This document shows positions 25,340 to 34,706 of a DNA stretch of 54,848 nucleotides, piece after piece. Within the stretch, counting starts at the first letter, position 1; each line of letters begins with the position of its first letter. The notes below the pieces were generated by a model. It worked only from the letters and a program-made list of their open reading frames with translations. It was not told the origin of the DNA and searched no databases. The stretch comes from Candidatus Bathyarchaeota archaeon (GTDB lineage: Archaea > Thermoproteota > Bathyarchaeia > Bathyarchaeales > Bathycorpusculaceae): the NCBI GenBank assembly GCA_026414485.1, contig JAOAIX010000003.1, positions 70,424 to 125,271 on the forward strand, in the 5' to 3' direction. The position numbers and the translations under genes were made by a program.

Positions 25340-26770
25340 TTACCTAACTATTCGATCTACAACTTTGCCTTCTGAATTAACCAGTTGAACCTCTAGAGGC
25401 ATATTACCCACGGCGTGAGTTGCGCAACTGAGACAAGGGTCAAACGCACGGACAACCGCTTCTACTCGGTTAAGCATACCTTCGTGCAGTTTGTTGGCTT
25501 TGACGTATTTTTTGGCAACTTGGGTTACAGCTTTGTTAAAAGCGAGGTTGTTGTGTTCGGTGGCAATTATCATATTGGTCCAAGTAATTAGACCGTTTTT
25601 GTCTACTCGGTAGTGATGAATTAAAGTGCCCCGTGGCGCCTCGGCAACACCCACGCCTTCGGAGCTACTAACTGACGCTTTTGCCCAGATGTTATCAGAC
25701 AAGACTTCAGAGTCTTCAAGTATTTCTTTTGTGCGTTCAAGACAAAAGAGGGTTTCAATCAAGCGTGCGTAGTGGTAGTGGAACGTGCTTGTTACGACCC
25801 CGTCTTTGCCAAGTTTCTTGAACTCTTTAAGTTCCTCATCTGCCAAGGGGGTACCACAATGGGAAGCAACGTTTAACCTAGCTAGGGCACCTACACGGTA
25901 TAATCCCTCTGGGTAACCAACTTTTTTGAGATAGGGGAACTTCATGTACGACCAATCTTCAGAAGCTTCGCCGATATATTCATGGTATTTCTGAGGGTTC
26001 AAGTGATCTGCCATTATACTACCGTCTGGAGCAACAACACGCAAGGTTCCACGATAATGCTCTAAACCACCACTATGAGTTACCAACCCCATGTAATAGG
26101 ACGGAAAATTCCCGAAGTTCTCGATGTCTTCTTCAAATTTGGGTAAATAGTTCTTCCACATAGCCAAAGTTTCTTGGGTAACTTTCAAGGCTTCAGGCAG
26201 GTTATTTTTCAGGTAATCTCTTTTCTCTCTGTTAAGTGGAACTTTGACGCCGCCAGGAACTATCCAATCACCAGAGTGGATACGTTTACCGGCTACGTTT
26301 TCTATTATTTCTTGACCGAACTTTCTTAGTCGAATGCCTTTGCGGGCTAACTCAGGGTACTCTGCTGCTAAGCCTAGTATATTGCGTTTAGAAGGCTCAG
26401 AATCCATACCTAGTAATAGATCTGGGGCGGACAAATGGAAGAAGTTTAATGCATGTGACTGAATAAGTTGCCCCATATGTATTAAACGGCGCAGCAACTC
26501 CGCAGTATAAGGAATGTTAACACGAACCACTTCGTCACATGCCTGTGCCGAAGCAAGCAAGTGGCTAACGGGACAAATGCCACAAGCTCTGGCAGTGATG
26601 CTGGGCATCTCGTAGAATGGACGACCGTCGCAGAATTTTTCAAACCCGCGAAAATCAATAACTTGGAAACGAGCGTCTCGCACTGAATTATCATCGTTAA
26701 GGAAGATACTTACTTTGGCGTGTCCTTCAATTCGAGTAACAGGGTGTATGGTTATAACTTTAGGGTTCAC
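25340..26770 (-). CDS. hoxH: [NiFe] hydrogenase large subunit, group 3 (HoxH-like)
   Basis: A 476-residue catalytic subunit. The L1 motif is RACGICPVSH and the L2 motif is DPCLSCATHAVGN at the C-terminus, giving the four cysteines that hold the Ni-Fe(CN)2CO centre. About 21 residues follow the last L2 histidine and would be removed by a maturation protease, as in HoxH. RIEGHAKVSIF near the N-terminus is also conserved. Soluble: no signal peptide or membrane segment. The complement of HoxEFUY-like partners places it in the NAD(P)-linked group 3 (3d-like) class. Maturation genes hypA-F are not in this window. Confidence 0.95.
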   Translation of the reverse strand: MNPKVITIHPVTRIEGHAKVSIFLNDDNSVRDARFQVIDFRGFEKFCDGRPFYEMPSITARACGICPVSHLLASAQACDEVVRVNIPYTAELLRRLIHMGQLIQSHALNFFHLSAPDLLLGMDSEPSKRNILGLAAEYPELARKGIRLRKFGQEIIENVAGKRIHSGDWIVPGGVKVPLNREKRDYLKNNLPEALKVTQETLAMWKNYLPKFEEDIENFGNFPSYYMGLVTHSGGLEHYRGTLRVVAPDGSIMADHLNPQKYHEYIGEASEDWSYMKFPYLKKVGYPEGLYRVGALARLNVASHCGTPLADEELKEFKKLGKDGVVTSTFHYHYARLIETLFCLERTKEILEDSEVLSDNIWAKASVSSSEGVGVAEAPRGTLIHHYRVDKNGLITWTNMIIATEHNNLAFNKAVTQVAKKYVKANKLHEGMLNRVEAVVRAFDPCLSCATHAVGNMPLEVQLVNSEGKVVDRIVR

Positions 26771-26782
26771 TTTGATACACCT

Positions 26783-27325
26783 TTAACCGTATTTTGATTT
26801 GTTCTCCATGATAGGTATTTTCCCCGCCAGTAACTCAGTTAACACGTAGGCAATGTTTCCTGCGGGCGGGGGGCAACCCGGGATGTAATGGTCAACTTTG
26901 ACGACTTCGTGTAGTGGATAGACTTTTCTTAAGAGTTTTGGCACATCTGTCGGGATTAAAGGTTGTTTATCGCTGTTTTCGACGAATGCTCTTTGCAAAA
27001 CTGCGTTGGCGCTGTCTTTGATGGTGTTGCGTAACGCTGGAACGTTTCCTGTAACTGCGCAGTCACCTAGAGCGATTAAGATTTTGCTGTGTTTGCGAAC
27101 TTCTTTTAGAAATGCAGCTTGCTCGTAGTTAGCTACTGCGCCCTCGATAAGGGTTATATCCACATTTTCAGGGAAGGCTTTTGTGTCAACTAGTGGCCCG
27201 TAAACCAGTTGAATGTTTTTTGCCAAATCAAGCAGGGCTTCATCGTTGTCAAGAAGTGACATGTGGCAACCAGAGCAACCGCTTAACCAAAGAGTAGCAA
27301 GTTTAGGTTTAGAATTGCTTGGCAA
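26783..27325 (-). CDS. hoxY: [NiFe] hydrogenase small subunit (HoxY-like)
   Basis: A 180-residue short small subunit with the proximal [4Fe-4S] ligands visible as WLSGCSGCHMSLL (residues 13-25), ALGDCAVTGNVP and IPGCPPPAGN. It lacks the C-terminal medial/distal cluster domain and twin-arginine signal of respiratory hydrogenases, so it is the compact cytoplasmic HoxY type. It passes electrons from HoxH to the HoxU-type Fe-S chain. It is directly adjacent to the preceding HoxU-like gene (the stop and start are abutting) and 12 bases from hoxH. Confidence 0.94.
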   Translation of the reverse strand: MPSNSKPKLATLWLSGCSGCHMSLLDNDEALLDLAKNIQLVYGPLVDTKAFPENVDITLIEGAVANYEQAAFLKEVRKHSKILIALGDCAVTGNVPALRNTIKDSANAVLQRAFVENSDKQPLIPTDVPKLLRKVYPLHEVVKVDHYIPGCPPPAGNIAYVLTELLAGKIPIMENKSKYG

Positions 27326-28030
27326 CTATTTTTTCCTCCTAGATAGAACAAAGTTTGCTATGTTCCGGTCTTTAGTTTGAGATAAAGGCTCACCTTCAAC
27401 ATATATGGCGCCTACAGGACAAACTTTAGCGCATTTCCTGCACGATGTACAGGAAGTTGAGTTTGCCCATGAATCGTCAAAATCAACGATAATCTGTGAA
27501 TCTTTGCCCCGCAGCTTTAGATCTAAGGCGTGAACACCTTCAACTTCGTCGCACACTCTAACACAACGAGTGCAGAGTATGCAGCGGTTGCGGTCTATAA
27601 CTAAGAAGGGATGCGAAGAGTCAACTTTCTCGCCAGTCCACTCTCTCTCGTAAGCCACGTGGTCAACGCCTAATTTGTCTGCCAAAGCTTGCAGTTCACA
27701 GTTCTTGTTTGCGACACACACAGAGCAAACATGCGTCCTCTCTGAGAGAAGCAGTTGGATAGTTTTCTTGCGGTATTCTTTGAGTTTTACTGAGTCAGTG
27801 ATAACTTCCATGCCGTCACTGACAGGAGTGGAACATGAAGCAAAAAGTTTTGCCTGACCTTTAAGTTCAACTAGACATAGACGACAAGCACCAGTCTTGG
27901 TTAACCCCTCTAAGAAACACAAATGAGGTATGTCGATACCGTTCTCTATAGCTGCCTCTAAGATGCTTGTACCCTCTTGCACCGATATGTCATGACCGTC
28001 AATCTTTAAAGAAACTGTTTTTGTAGTCAA
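27326..28030 (-). CDS. hoxU: HoxU/NuoG-N-like Fe-S subunit of the hydrogenase diaphorase
   Basis: A 234-residue protein with a [2Fe-2S] plant-type ferredoxin domain (CFLEGLTKTGACRLC plus a later C), a His-ligated [4Fe-4S] cluster (HVCSVCVANKNC) and two [4Fe-4S] ferredoxin motifs (CILCTRCVRVC and CTSCRKCAKVCP). This is the intact Fe-S wire of HoxU, the N-terminal part of complex I NuoG. Its counterpart in the CODH operon lacks the His-ligated cluster and is fused to FrhB. It overlaps the HoxF-like gene by 4 bases, so the genes are translationally coupled. Confidence 0.93.
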   Translation of the reverse strand: MTTKTVSLKIDGHDISVQEGTSILEAAIENGIDIPHLCFLEGLTKTGACRLCLVELKGQAKLFASCSTPVSDGMEVITDSVKLKEYRKKTIQLLLSERTHVCSVCVANKNCELQALADKLGVDHVAYEREWTGEKVDSSHPFLVIDRNRCILCTRCVRVCDEVEGVHALDLKLRGKDSQIIVDFDDSWANSTSCTSCRKCAKVCPVGAIYVEGEPLSQTKDRNIANFVLSRRKK

Positions 28031-29724
28031 AGTTCATCCTCCTTAACTTGGTGTTTAAATGAACACTTACCCGCCACACATTTCTTGTCGACAATGTGTT
28101 CATTATACTCTTTTCCAAAGTAACGCAGCGTTGTCAGAACAGGATTGGGAGCAGTTTGCCCAAGCCCACAGAGGCTGGCGTCCTGAATGTAACTTGAGAT
28201 ACTTCTGAGGAAGTCAAGGTCTTCAGGTTTACCTTCACCGTCCATTATACGGGTATAGGTTTCTTGGATTTTATGTAAACCCACTCTGCAAGGTGTGCAT
28301 TTGCCGCAGGATTCGTCAACACAGAAGTCTATGAAGAATTTGGCGGTATCAACCATACATGAGTCTTCGTCTATCACCACAATGCCTCCTGAACCCATTA
28401 TAGCTCCAGCTTTAGTCAGAGACTCATAGTCAATGGGCAGATCCAACATGGTTTCAGGGAGGCATCCGCCTGATGGGCCTCCAACGAGAACTGCCTTGAA
28501 TTTTTTATTGTCGGGAGGACCACCGCCTATGTCGAAGATGACTTCTCTAAGAGTTATGCCCATGGGAATTTCGATCAGACCTGGATTTTTGACTTTGCCA
28601 GTTAAAGAGAAGCATTTTGTTCCAGTGCAGGTTGGAGAACCAATTTTGGAGAACCACAACCCGCCATGGGAGATTATCTGAGGGATGTTAGCTAATGTTT
28701 CAACGTTATCAATCAATGTAGGGCTTTTCCATAAACCGGAAGCCGCAGGGTAAGGTGGGCGGGGACGAGGATTTGCTCGGTTACCTTCAACCGATGCAAG
28801 GATAGCAGTTTCTTCACCAGCAACGAAGGCACCTGCTCCAAGACGTAATTCTATGTCGAAGCTGAAGTTTGTTTCAAGAATATTTTGCCCAACCAGATTC
28901 ATGGCCCGTGCTCTGTCTAGCGCCTTCTTCAAGGTTTCAACTGCCAGAGGGTACTCAGCGCGAATGTAGATGTAGCCTTTATTTGCTTCTGTAGCGTATG
29001 CTGCAATCAACATACCTTCGATTATAGCGTGAGGGTCTGCTTCCGCGAGTGTGCGGTTTGCAAACACACCTGGGTCGCCCTCATCCAAGTTGGCAACTAT
29101 GTATTTTGGAGAACGGTGGGCCCGAGCAACAAAAGTCCATTTTTGCCCTGTCTTAAATCCTGCACCGCCTCGACCTCTCAAGCCGCTAAGCCAAACTTCA
29201 TCTATGACTTCTTTTGGACTCATCCTTAAAAGACACTTAACAAGTGCAGAGTAACCACCTGCGGCTATGTAATCTTCGATTCTGTACGGATCAATTTTCC
29301 CCGCGTTTTTCATAACGAGCCGATGTTGTTTTTCAAAGTAGGCTTTATTACCATACAGCATTTCTTTAACAGGCAAACCTAAAACCACATGATCCCGCAC
29401 AATTTGTCGCGCTTTCTCCGGCGTGACACTCTGATACAGATAATCACCTGGTTCAACCATAACAGCTGGCCCCACTGAACAGGTGCCAATGCAACCTGTG
29501 CGAGCGACTTTACATTCTTTTTGAACACCAAACTCCTTGACAGCTTCCTCAAAGGCTTTCAGAACTTTTAAGGCACCAAAAGGTATGCAACCGCTCGAAC
29601 AGCAAACGTTAATACGATACTTATAGGATCGGTGGGCATCTAATTCAGTTTCGGCTAGATGGATAATATCAGCTGGTTTCAGTTTTTTTACCCCCCAACA
29701 AAAGTTTAATCTTTTCGATGACAA
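28027..29724 (-). CDS. hoxF: HoxF/NuoF-like NAD(P)H-FMN flavoprotein of the hydrogenase
   Basis: A 565-residue 51-kDa-type subunit. The N-terminal thioredoxin-like [2Fe-2S] domain carries CCSSGC and CIGTC; the NADH loop is GRGGAGFKTGQKW; the FMN region holds NLDEGDPGVFANR; the N3 cluster cysteines are SCGKCTPC plus CGLG. Unlike the CODH-linked homologue and HydB of bifurcating hydrogenases it has no C-terminal ferredoxin domain, ending in KKCVAGKC and a short tail. The annotated TTG start overlaps the HoxE gene by 56 bases with only a weak AAGGAA upstream; the real start may be slightly different. Oxidises or reduces NAD(P)H for the hydrogenase. Confidence 0.93.
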   Translation of the reverse strand: MSSKRLNFCWGVKKLKPADIIHLAETELDAHRSYKYRINVCCSSGCIPFGALKVLKAFEEAVKEFGVQKECKVARTGCIGTCSVGPAVMVEPGDYLYQSVTPEKARQIVRDHVVLGLPVKEMLYGNKAYFEKQHRLVMKNAGKIDPYRIEDYIAAGGYSALVKCLLRMSPKEVIDEVWLSGLRGRGGAGFKTGQKWTFVARAHRSPKYIVANLDEGDPGVFANRTLAEADPHAIIEGMLIAAYATEANKGYIYIRAEYPLAVETLKKALDRARAMNLVGQNILETNFSFDIELRLGAGAFVAGEETAILASVEGNRANPRPRPPYPAASGLWKSPTLIDNVETLANIPQIISHGGLWFSKIGSPTCTGTKCFSLTGKVKNPGLIEIPMGITLREVIFDIGGGPPDNKKFKAVLVGGPSGGCLPETMLDLPIDYESLTKAGAIMGSGGIVVIDEDSCMVDTAKFFIDFCVDESCGKCTPCRVGLHKIQETYTRIMDGEGKPEDLDFLRSISSYIQDASLCGLGQTAPNPVLTTLRYFGKEYNEHIVDKKCVAGKCSFKHQVKEDEL

Positions 29725-30160
29725 TTTCCTTGGTGGCTTTGCCTACGACTTCATCGTCGATAACAATGCTAGGCGCCATTGCGCATGCGCCGATGCAACG
29801 AGTCGTGAATATGGAAAGCTTACCGTCAGCGGTGGAATCTCCACGTTTAACATTAAACTCTTTTTCTACGGCGCTGATTATGTCTTCGGCGCCTTTCACG
29901 TAGCAAGCGGTACCCATACAGGTTGTAACCACATGCTCCCCGGGCTGCTTCAGTCGGAAGTAATTATAGAAAGCCGCAACACCATATACGTGGCTGGGTG
30001 GAAGTTTCAGAGACGACGCAACAAATGAGAGGATTTCCCTGTTCAGGTAACCGTAGAGTTCTTGTGCTTTGTGAAGAATCTCAAGAAGGGCACTAGCTTG
30101 ATATTGATGATCTTTTATTGCTTTTTCAAGCATTAATTTTCTGTTGTCTTCTTTTAACAT
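29669..30160 (-). CDS. hoxE: HoxE/NuoE-like [2Fe-2S] subunit of the hydrogenase
   Basis: A 163-residue 24-kDa-type subunit with [2Fe-2S] ligands C81, C86 (CMGTAC), C122 and C126 (CIGAC) and the usual N-terminal helices. First gene of the hydrogenase operon, following a TATA-like promoter about 70-85 bases upstream. A paralogue of the CODH-linked NuoE-like subunit. Together with HoxF and HoxU it forms the diaphorase. Confidence 0.92.
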   Translation of the reverse strand: MLKEDNRKLMLEKAIKDHQYQASALLEILHKAQELYGYLNREILSFVASSLKLPPSHVYGVAAFYNYFRLKQPGEHVVTTCMGTACYVKGAEDIISAVEKEFNVKRGDSTADGKLSIFTTRCIGACAMAPSIVIDDEVVGKATKEIVIEKIKLLLGGKKTETS

Positions 30161-30468
30161 TTCTTACCCTGCCTAGTTTACGCCCTCAGTTGTTTTCCCT
30201 TACTAACTCATTAAGAGACTAAAAATCGCAGTATATAAAATATAACATTCGAAAGCCAAATTTTTAGTGTGACACAAGAATGTTCTTTACATTAAAATTT
30301 TTTTAAAAAAAGCTGTATCAATAAAAAAGCGGTGCTGGTAAACTGAAATGCACCCTTGCCTTCATTAATACAAGTGATACATTGAATGAAGACTGTTAAA
30401 TTAAGGGTTTGCTGGGGCTTTGGCGGAAGGAGAGAATTTCGGAGAGAGAAAAATGAAAACCTTTGCTG
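30161..30468. other. Intergenic region upstream of the hydrogenase operon
   Basis: About 308 bases, AT-rich, between the divergent-side hydrogenase operon and the end of a leftward hypothetical gene. It holds the candidate hydrogenase promoter (30232-30244). A purine-rich stretch at about 30420-30450 (GGCGGAAGGAGAGAATTTCGGAGAGAG) precedes an ATG but no meaningful frame follows on the plus strand. Nothing else recognised. Confidence 0.5.
30232..30244 (-). promoter_or_regulatory. TATA-like promoter element of the hydrogenase operon
   Basis: The minus-strand string TATATTTTATATA (30232-30244) is a strong match to an archaeal TATA box. Initiation ~25 bases downstream would fall near 30207, leaving a leader of about 45 bases before hoxE. 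No obvious repressor palindrome overlaps it. Confidence 0.5.
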
Positions 30469-30843
30469 CTACCACTTATGAGTTAGACCGCCAGAGCCCA
30501 TACAGCCCCATTTTTTACCTATCCAATTTGACCAAGGAAACACCGTTGGTTTAGATCTACGTGTTTTTATAGAAGGCAGCTGCTTCAACTTTGGCTTATA
30601 CTGTATAATGGAAACGTTGTATTCGTCTATAGTAGATTTGCCGTTGGGTAACCACACTTCAAGGGTGGTGTTTTGGAATAATTCTTGAAGAGTTTGGGTC
30701 TCTTCTTCTGCAGTCAACGGTTGAAGCACAGTTTTGCCTTCTTCTTCGTAGACAAGCATTGTGACACATTTGGTTTTCAGCCCGAATTTTGCCTTTGGCT
30801 CAGCTGTAAGTTTTTGTTTTTGTCGCCGCTTGGTGGTAGCCAT
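30469..30843 (-). CDS. Hypothetical protein, basic, soluble
   Basis: About 124 residues from the ATG at 30843, which has GAGGA 7 bases upstream; an ATG six codons earlier (30861) is less well supported. The N-terminus is Lys/Arg-rich (TTKRRQKQK), followed by a probable beta-rich core (CVTMLVYEEEGKTVLQPL) and a C-terminal region with tryptophans and a GCMGSGG segment. No signal peptide, membrane segment or known motif recognised. I do not recognise the family. It faces the hydrogenase operon in the same direction but is separated from it by the promoter region. Confidence 0.5.
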   Translation of the reverse strand: MATTKRRQKQKLTAEPKAKFGLKTKCVTMLVYEEEGKTVLQPLTAEEETQTLQELFQNTTLEVWLPNGKSTIDEYNVSIIQYKPKLKQLPSIKTRRSKPTVFPWSNWIGKKWGCMGSGGLTHKW

Positions 30844-31022
30844 TAACTGTTCCTCAGACATGTTTTTATTTTCATCTTTCGAATAAAACAGTTTTTGTAA
30901 ATATTTCTTGTCAAAAAAAAATTATACTGCTAACGATTTTTGACTAAGTGCCCGCCAGAAGAGGTGGCTCTTACAGATAAATTCTAATCCACCAAATTAT
31001 ACTCTTGAATAGTGGCTTTGGG

Positions 31023-32342
31023 ATGTCTAGCTCTGAAGAAGAAATTTATTCGCTCATGTTCAGTTCGTTAAAGCATCCGGCACGTCGTAAGATTCTGAGG
31101 ATGCTTTCAGAAAAAGCTATGACTTTTTCTCAGATACTTGAAGAACTGGCAATCCCAAGCTCTCACTTGACGTATCACCTTGAAAACCTTGGAGACTTGA
31201 TAGTCAAAGATACAGACGGCAAGTATAAACTGTCTAGTTTTGGCAGAGCAGCCGTCTCAATCATGAAGGGAGCGGAGGAAGCTCCCAGTGTTAACTCTAA
31301 ACGTTTTTCCGCGCTACCTCGTCGGTGGAAAACCCTCTACGCAGTGTTTCTCATATGCACAGTCTTCTTGTCCACAGTCACGCTGGTGCAGTACACGTCG
31401 CTTAACCAGTTGTCCACGAATTATGATCAGCTGAAAGTTGAGTTTGATAAAATTCAAACTCAGAACCAGCAGTTACTTTCATGGAGCACCTCGGCTAACA
31501 AAGCCATGGCAGTTATCCGAGATGTAATACAACTAGATGTTTCAAAATATCAAACAAAACTCGACTCCAACACGGTGGAAGACCGCATAGACATGGGTGG
31601 CGTCATAGAAGAAGTGATTAAATACTCGTTTGAAAACGCAGCAAGCAGAATAGAGCTAACATTGAGATTTAGAAATAACCATTTTTCTCTCTTCCGCCTG
31701 AACCAGCTTGAAGGATTTCCGAATTATCCGCCACTGTATACTAAAACTCAGCCTAGAAACATTCTTCAAGCAGCAATAGAACTGCTTGGACGATACAATG
31801 CGGTTATGGGAGAACAATACCTTGAAGAAATGATTCAACTTCTAAAAGCCGCAAATGAAACCACAGTGGATCACACTTTAGGAAATACCCGATTGCGAAT
31901 GTCCATTTTAGGAGGGAACGCCGAAATCTGGTTGTTTTACACCGCAAACGGAACAGACTTCGCTTCTAAAAGGGTGCACATAATTTATCAGAATTACATA
32001 TTGACAGAGTTGAGTGATGATTGGAACCTCTACAAAGTAGGCACTACAGAAGTCAACGTTTCTAGCGAGCAAGCAATCCAAATAGCAAAAAACGCTGCCA
32101 GAAGATACAGTTGGAACGCAGATGGACAACAAGTTTCAGACTTTGAGATTTTGGATTCACCTGTCTCAGCAGATTTTTATCCTCACACAAGATCTGAACC
32201 TTTGACGCTGGTGCCTTACTGGTACGTTACTTTACACTTGGATAAAACGTATCCAGGTGGCGTCAACGTCATAGCCGTTGGAGTATGGGCAGATACAGGA
32301 GAAATAGCCAACATACAAGCACTAGGAGATCACGCTCCTTAA
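31023..32342 (+). CDS. Membrane-anchored ArsR-like winged-helix regulator with extracellular sensor-like domain
   Basis: About 439 residues from ATG 31023 (an in-frame TTG lies 18 bases upstream). Residues ~5-75 are an ArsR-type winged helix (FSSLKHPARRKILRMLSEKAMTFSQILEELAIPSSHLTYHLENL in part). A single transmembrane segment follows at about 103-123 (LYAVFLICTVFLSTVTLV), then a coiled-coil-like stretch and a long beta/alpha domain outside the membrane ending in repeated PepSY-like features (EQAIQIAKNAA, PYWYVTLHLD, GVWADTGEI). The arrangement suggests a one-component regulator that senses outside and binds DNA inside. Such membrane HTH proteins are frequent in Bathyarchaeia-like genomes. 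Ligand unknown. Confidence 0.72.
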   Translation: MSSSEEEIYSLMFSSLKHPARRKILRMLSEKAMTFSQILEELAIPSSHLTYHLENLGDLIVKDTDGKYKLSSFGRAAVSIMKGAEEAPSVNSKRFSALPRRWKTLYAVFLICTVFLSTVTLVQYTSLNQLSTNYDQLKVEFDKIQTQNQQLLSWSTSANKAMAVIRDVIQLDVSKYQTKLDSNTVEDRIDMGGVIEEVIKYSFENAASRIELTLRFRNNHFSLFRLNQLEGFPNYPPLYTKTQPRNILQAAIELLGRYNAVMGEQYLEEMIQLLKAANETTVDHTLGNTRLRMSILGGNAEIWLFYTANGTDFASKRVHIIYQNYILTELSDDWNLYKVGTTEVNVSSEQAIQIAKNAARRYSWNADGQQVSDFEILDSPVSADFYPHTRSEPLTLVPYWYVTLHLDKTYPGGVNVIAVGVWADTGEIANIQALGDHAP

Positions 32343-32363
32343 AAGCCAATTAGAAAGATTAGT

Positions 32364-32447
32364 GCGGAGGGTGGGATTTGAACCCACGAACCCCTGCGGG
32401 ATAGGAGCCTCAGTCCTACGCCTTTGGCCATGCTGGGCGACCTCCGC
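32364..32447 (-). tRNA. tRNA-Leu, anticodon GAG
   Basis: On the minus strand an 84-nt type II tRNA folds with a 7-bp acceptor stem GCGGAGG/CCTCCGC, D arm region GCATGGCCAAAGGC, anticodon stem TAGGA/TCCTA around loop CTGAGGC (anticodon GAG), a long variable arm and the T arm CGTGGGTTCAAATCCCACC type. The long variable arm and GAG anticodon identify leucine (CUC/CUU codons). No intron. The 3' CCA is not encoded. Confidence 0.95.
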
Positions 32448-32603
32448 GTGTACTTTTGGTCTAAAGCTGGTTATGTGGCAGATAATAGAATCAGGCATCT
32501 TATTAAAAGGCTTTACTTCACGGTGGACTGTTTGCAAATATTATAAGTGGGTTCACGTTAAATGGTAACCAAAGTTGATTAGTGTGTTAAGTGGATAGTT
32601 AAA

Positions 32604-32634
32604 TTTTATAAGACAGAAAACATAACAGTGTTAT
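32604..32634 (+). promoter_or_regulatory. cysK promoter: TATA box and 13-bp palindrome
   Basis: TTTTATAA (32604-32611) is a TATA-like element whose start site would lie near 32632. ATAACA-G-TGTTAT (32622-32634) is a perfect palindrome around the predicted start site and could be an operator. GGTGGA follows ~10 bases before the ATG of cysK. By-eye prediction. Confidence 0.4.
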
Positions 32635-32650
32635 TAACGGTGGATGAAAT

Positions 32651-33580
32651 ATGAAAAAAATTTACAACAACGTCGTCGAAACAATAGGCAAAACACCCCT
32701 AATAAACTTAAACAGGCTCACTGAAGGATTAAAATGTACAATAGTCGCCAAAACTGAATCACGCAATCCCGGCGGCAGCGTAAAAGACCGCATATGCTAC
32801 AGCATGATCAAAGAAGCAGAGAAAGAAGGTCTACTCAAAGCTGACAGCGTAATAATTGAACCAACAAGCGGTAATACAGGTATAGGTTTAGCTATGATCG
32901 CAGCTGTCAAAGGTTATCGATTAATACTAACTATGCCCGAAACCATGAGTATTGAACGCCGCAACTTACTCAAAGCCTACGGCGCAGAGTTGGTCCTCAC
33001 ACCTGGCTCTGAAGGCATGAGTGGTGCAGTAAAAAAGGCTGAAGAACTTGCCAAGAATACACCAAACTCCTTTATTCCACATCAATTCAAGAATTTGGCA
33101 AATCCTAAAATACACCGTGAAACCACAGGTCCAGAAATTTGGAACGACACAGAAGGACAAGTTGACGTTTTGGTTGCAGGTGTAGGCACAGGCGGAACCA
33201 TAACTGGCGTAGCACAATACATTAAACCGCTTAAACCACAGTTTAAAGCAATAGCCGTGGAGCCTGCAGCCTCGCCTGTTCTCAGCGGCGGCACTAAAGG
33301 TCCACATAAGATCCAAGGTATAGGCGCAGGTTTTATACCTGACGTGTTGAAGCTGGACTTGGTAGATGAAATTGTAAAGGTGAAAGATGAAGATGCACTG
33401 CACACTGCGCGTTTACTTGCCAAAAAAGAAGGGTTGCTTGTTGGAATATCCTCAGGCGCCGCCACATGGGCAGCGCTGGAAATCGCTAAAAAACCTGAAA
33501 ACACAAACAAACTTATCGTCGTCATTCTTCCTGACACTGGAGAAAGATACCTCAGCACTTCGCTGTTCCAACCAACCTAA
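32651..33580 (+). CDS. cysK: Cysteine synthase (O-acetylserine sulfhydrylase), bacterial type
   Basis: A 309-residue PLP enzyme that makes cysteine from O-acetylserine and sulfide. Visible features: [11 protein letters not shown] with the PLP lysine, [11 protein letters not shown] substrate loop, GTGGTITG phosphate-binding loop, [11 protein letters not shown], and the C-terminal GERYLST. Length matches CysK. An 91-base gap separates it from cysE on the same strand, so the two form a cysteine biosynthesis unit. Many anaerobic archaea instead make cysteine on tRNA (SepRS/SepCysS) so the free-cysteine route here is informative. Confidence 0.95.
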   Translation: MKKIYNNVVETIGKTPLINLNRLTEGLKCTIVAKTESRNPGGSVKDRICYSMIKEAEKEGLLKADSVIIEPTSGNTGIGLAMIAAVKGYRLILTMPETMSIERRNLLKAYGAELVLTPGSEGMSGAVKKAEELAKNTPNSFIPHQFKNLANPKIHRETTGPEIWNDTEGQVDVLVAGVGTGGTITGVAQYIKPLKPQFKAIAVEPAASPVLSGGTKGPHKIQGIGAGFIPDVLKLDLVDEIVKVKDEDALHTARLLAKKEGLLVGISSGAATWAALEIAKKPENTNKLIVVILPDTGERYLSTSLFQPT

Positions 33581-33671
33581 TAAATAGCGATTTCGGCATA
33601 AGCTACTCACGAAGAAGGTCGCTTCTCTTATATCCCTCTTTATCCAATTAAAGAAGAAGGGAACACGAAAA

Positions 33672-34706
33672 ATGAAGAAAAAGCCGGCTAAACCTCAAAC
33701 TTCAGATGAGGCAACAAAAAGAGAAACAGAAGTGTACGCGTGGAACCCTGAAAGAATGCTAAAAGCACTTCTTTCAGGGGAGGAGAAGCTGGAAGACAAC
33801 TGGGTAGAAAAAGGTTTACCCGAACTTGTGGATAGCATAATTAAAAATTACGAAGACTTTGGCGGCATGGACCACTTGGAAGGAAAAGACTTGCCTTCCA
33901 AAAAGGTGGTGATAGAAGTTCTCGAAGATCTGTTAACAGTAGTTTTCCCAGGGTATTTAGGCAAAACCGAGATCACCAAATCTAACATGAAGTATGTTTT
34001 AGGCAACACCTTAACCTCAATCTATTTGAGACTTACAGCCGAGGTGGAAAAAAGTCTTAAACACATCTGCCGCAAAGTGAAAGAGTGCCCACAAGACGTG
34101 TGCCATAAAAGAGCACAAGTCATCGTCAAAGAATTACTAGAAGAGATACCTAAAATAAGAGAACTGCTAAGTGGAGATATCCAAGCTGCCTACGACGGAG
34201 ACCCCGCAGCGATGAGCAACGAAGAAGTCATACTTAGCTACCCTTGCGTCTTAGCCATAACCACGTACAGAATAGCTCATGAACTTTACCTGCGGGGAGT
34301 TCCTCTGATTCCAAGAATAATGAGTGAGCATGTCCACTCGCTTACAGGCATAGATATTCACCCCGGAGCTAAAATAGGCAAGAACTTCTTCATAGACCAC
34401 GGCACAGGTGTTGTCATAGGGGAAACAACCGAAATTGGCGACAACGTTAAAATTTATCAAGGCGTGACGTTGGGAGCACTAAGTTTCCCCAAAGACGAAA
34501 AAGGGCGCGTCATTAAAGGCAGAAAAAGACATCCCACAATCGGCAACAACGTTGTAATTTACTCGGGAGCAACATTACTGGGACCTGACGCCGTTGTAGG
34601 CGACAACGTGGTTATCGGGGGTAACGTTTGGATAACTTCCCCCGTACCTGCAGGAACACAAATAACAATTGCACCACCAGAGCAGAACATTAAAAAACAA
34701 TGCTGA
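33672..34706 (+). CDS. cysE: Serine O-acetyltransferase, EpsC-like
   Basis: A 344-residue serine acetyltransferase that supplies O-acetylserine to CysK. The N-terminal ~190 residues are helical with a substrate domain ([23 protein letters not shown], with [22 protein letters not shown] leading in), and the C-terminal part is a left-handed beta helix of hexapeptide repeats ([38 protein letters not shown] and continued). The catalytic His of GVVIGE/IDHGTG and [14 protein letters not shown] are present. The long N-terminal extension marks the EpsC subfamily rather than E. coli-like CysE. The end KKQC lacks the usual CysK-binding -I terminus. Confidence 0.93.
   Translation: MKKKPAKPQTSDEATKRETEVYAWNPERMLKALLSGEEKLEDNWVEKGLPELVDSIIKNYEDFGGMDHLEGKDLPSKKVVIEVLEDLLTVVFPGYLGKTEITKSNMKYVLGNTLTSIYLRLTAEVEKSLKHICRKVKECPQDVCHKRAQVIVKELLEEIPKIRELLSGDIQAAYDGDPAAMSNEEVILSYPCVLAITTYRIAHELYLRGVPLIPRIMSEHVHSLTGIDIHPGAKIGKNFFIDHGTGVVIGETTEIGDNVKIYQGVTLGALSFPKDEKGRVIKGRKRHPTIGNNVVIYSGATLLGPDAVVGDNVVIGGNVWITSPVPAGTQITIAPPEQNIKKQC

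Noticed and set aside
33082-33558. 158-residue minus-strand frame opposite cysK
   Set aside because: The sense frame is an unmistakable cysteine synthase; this is composition-driven.
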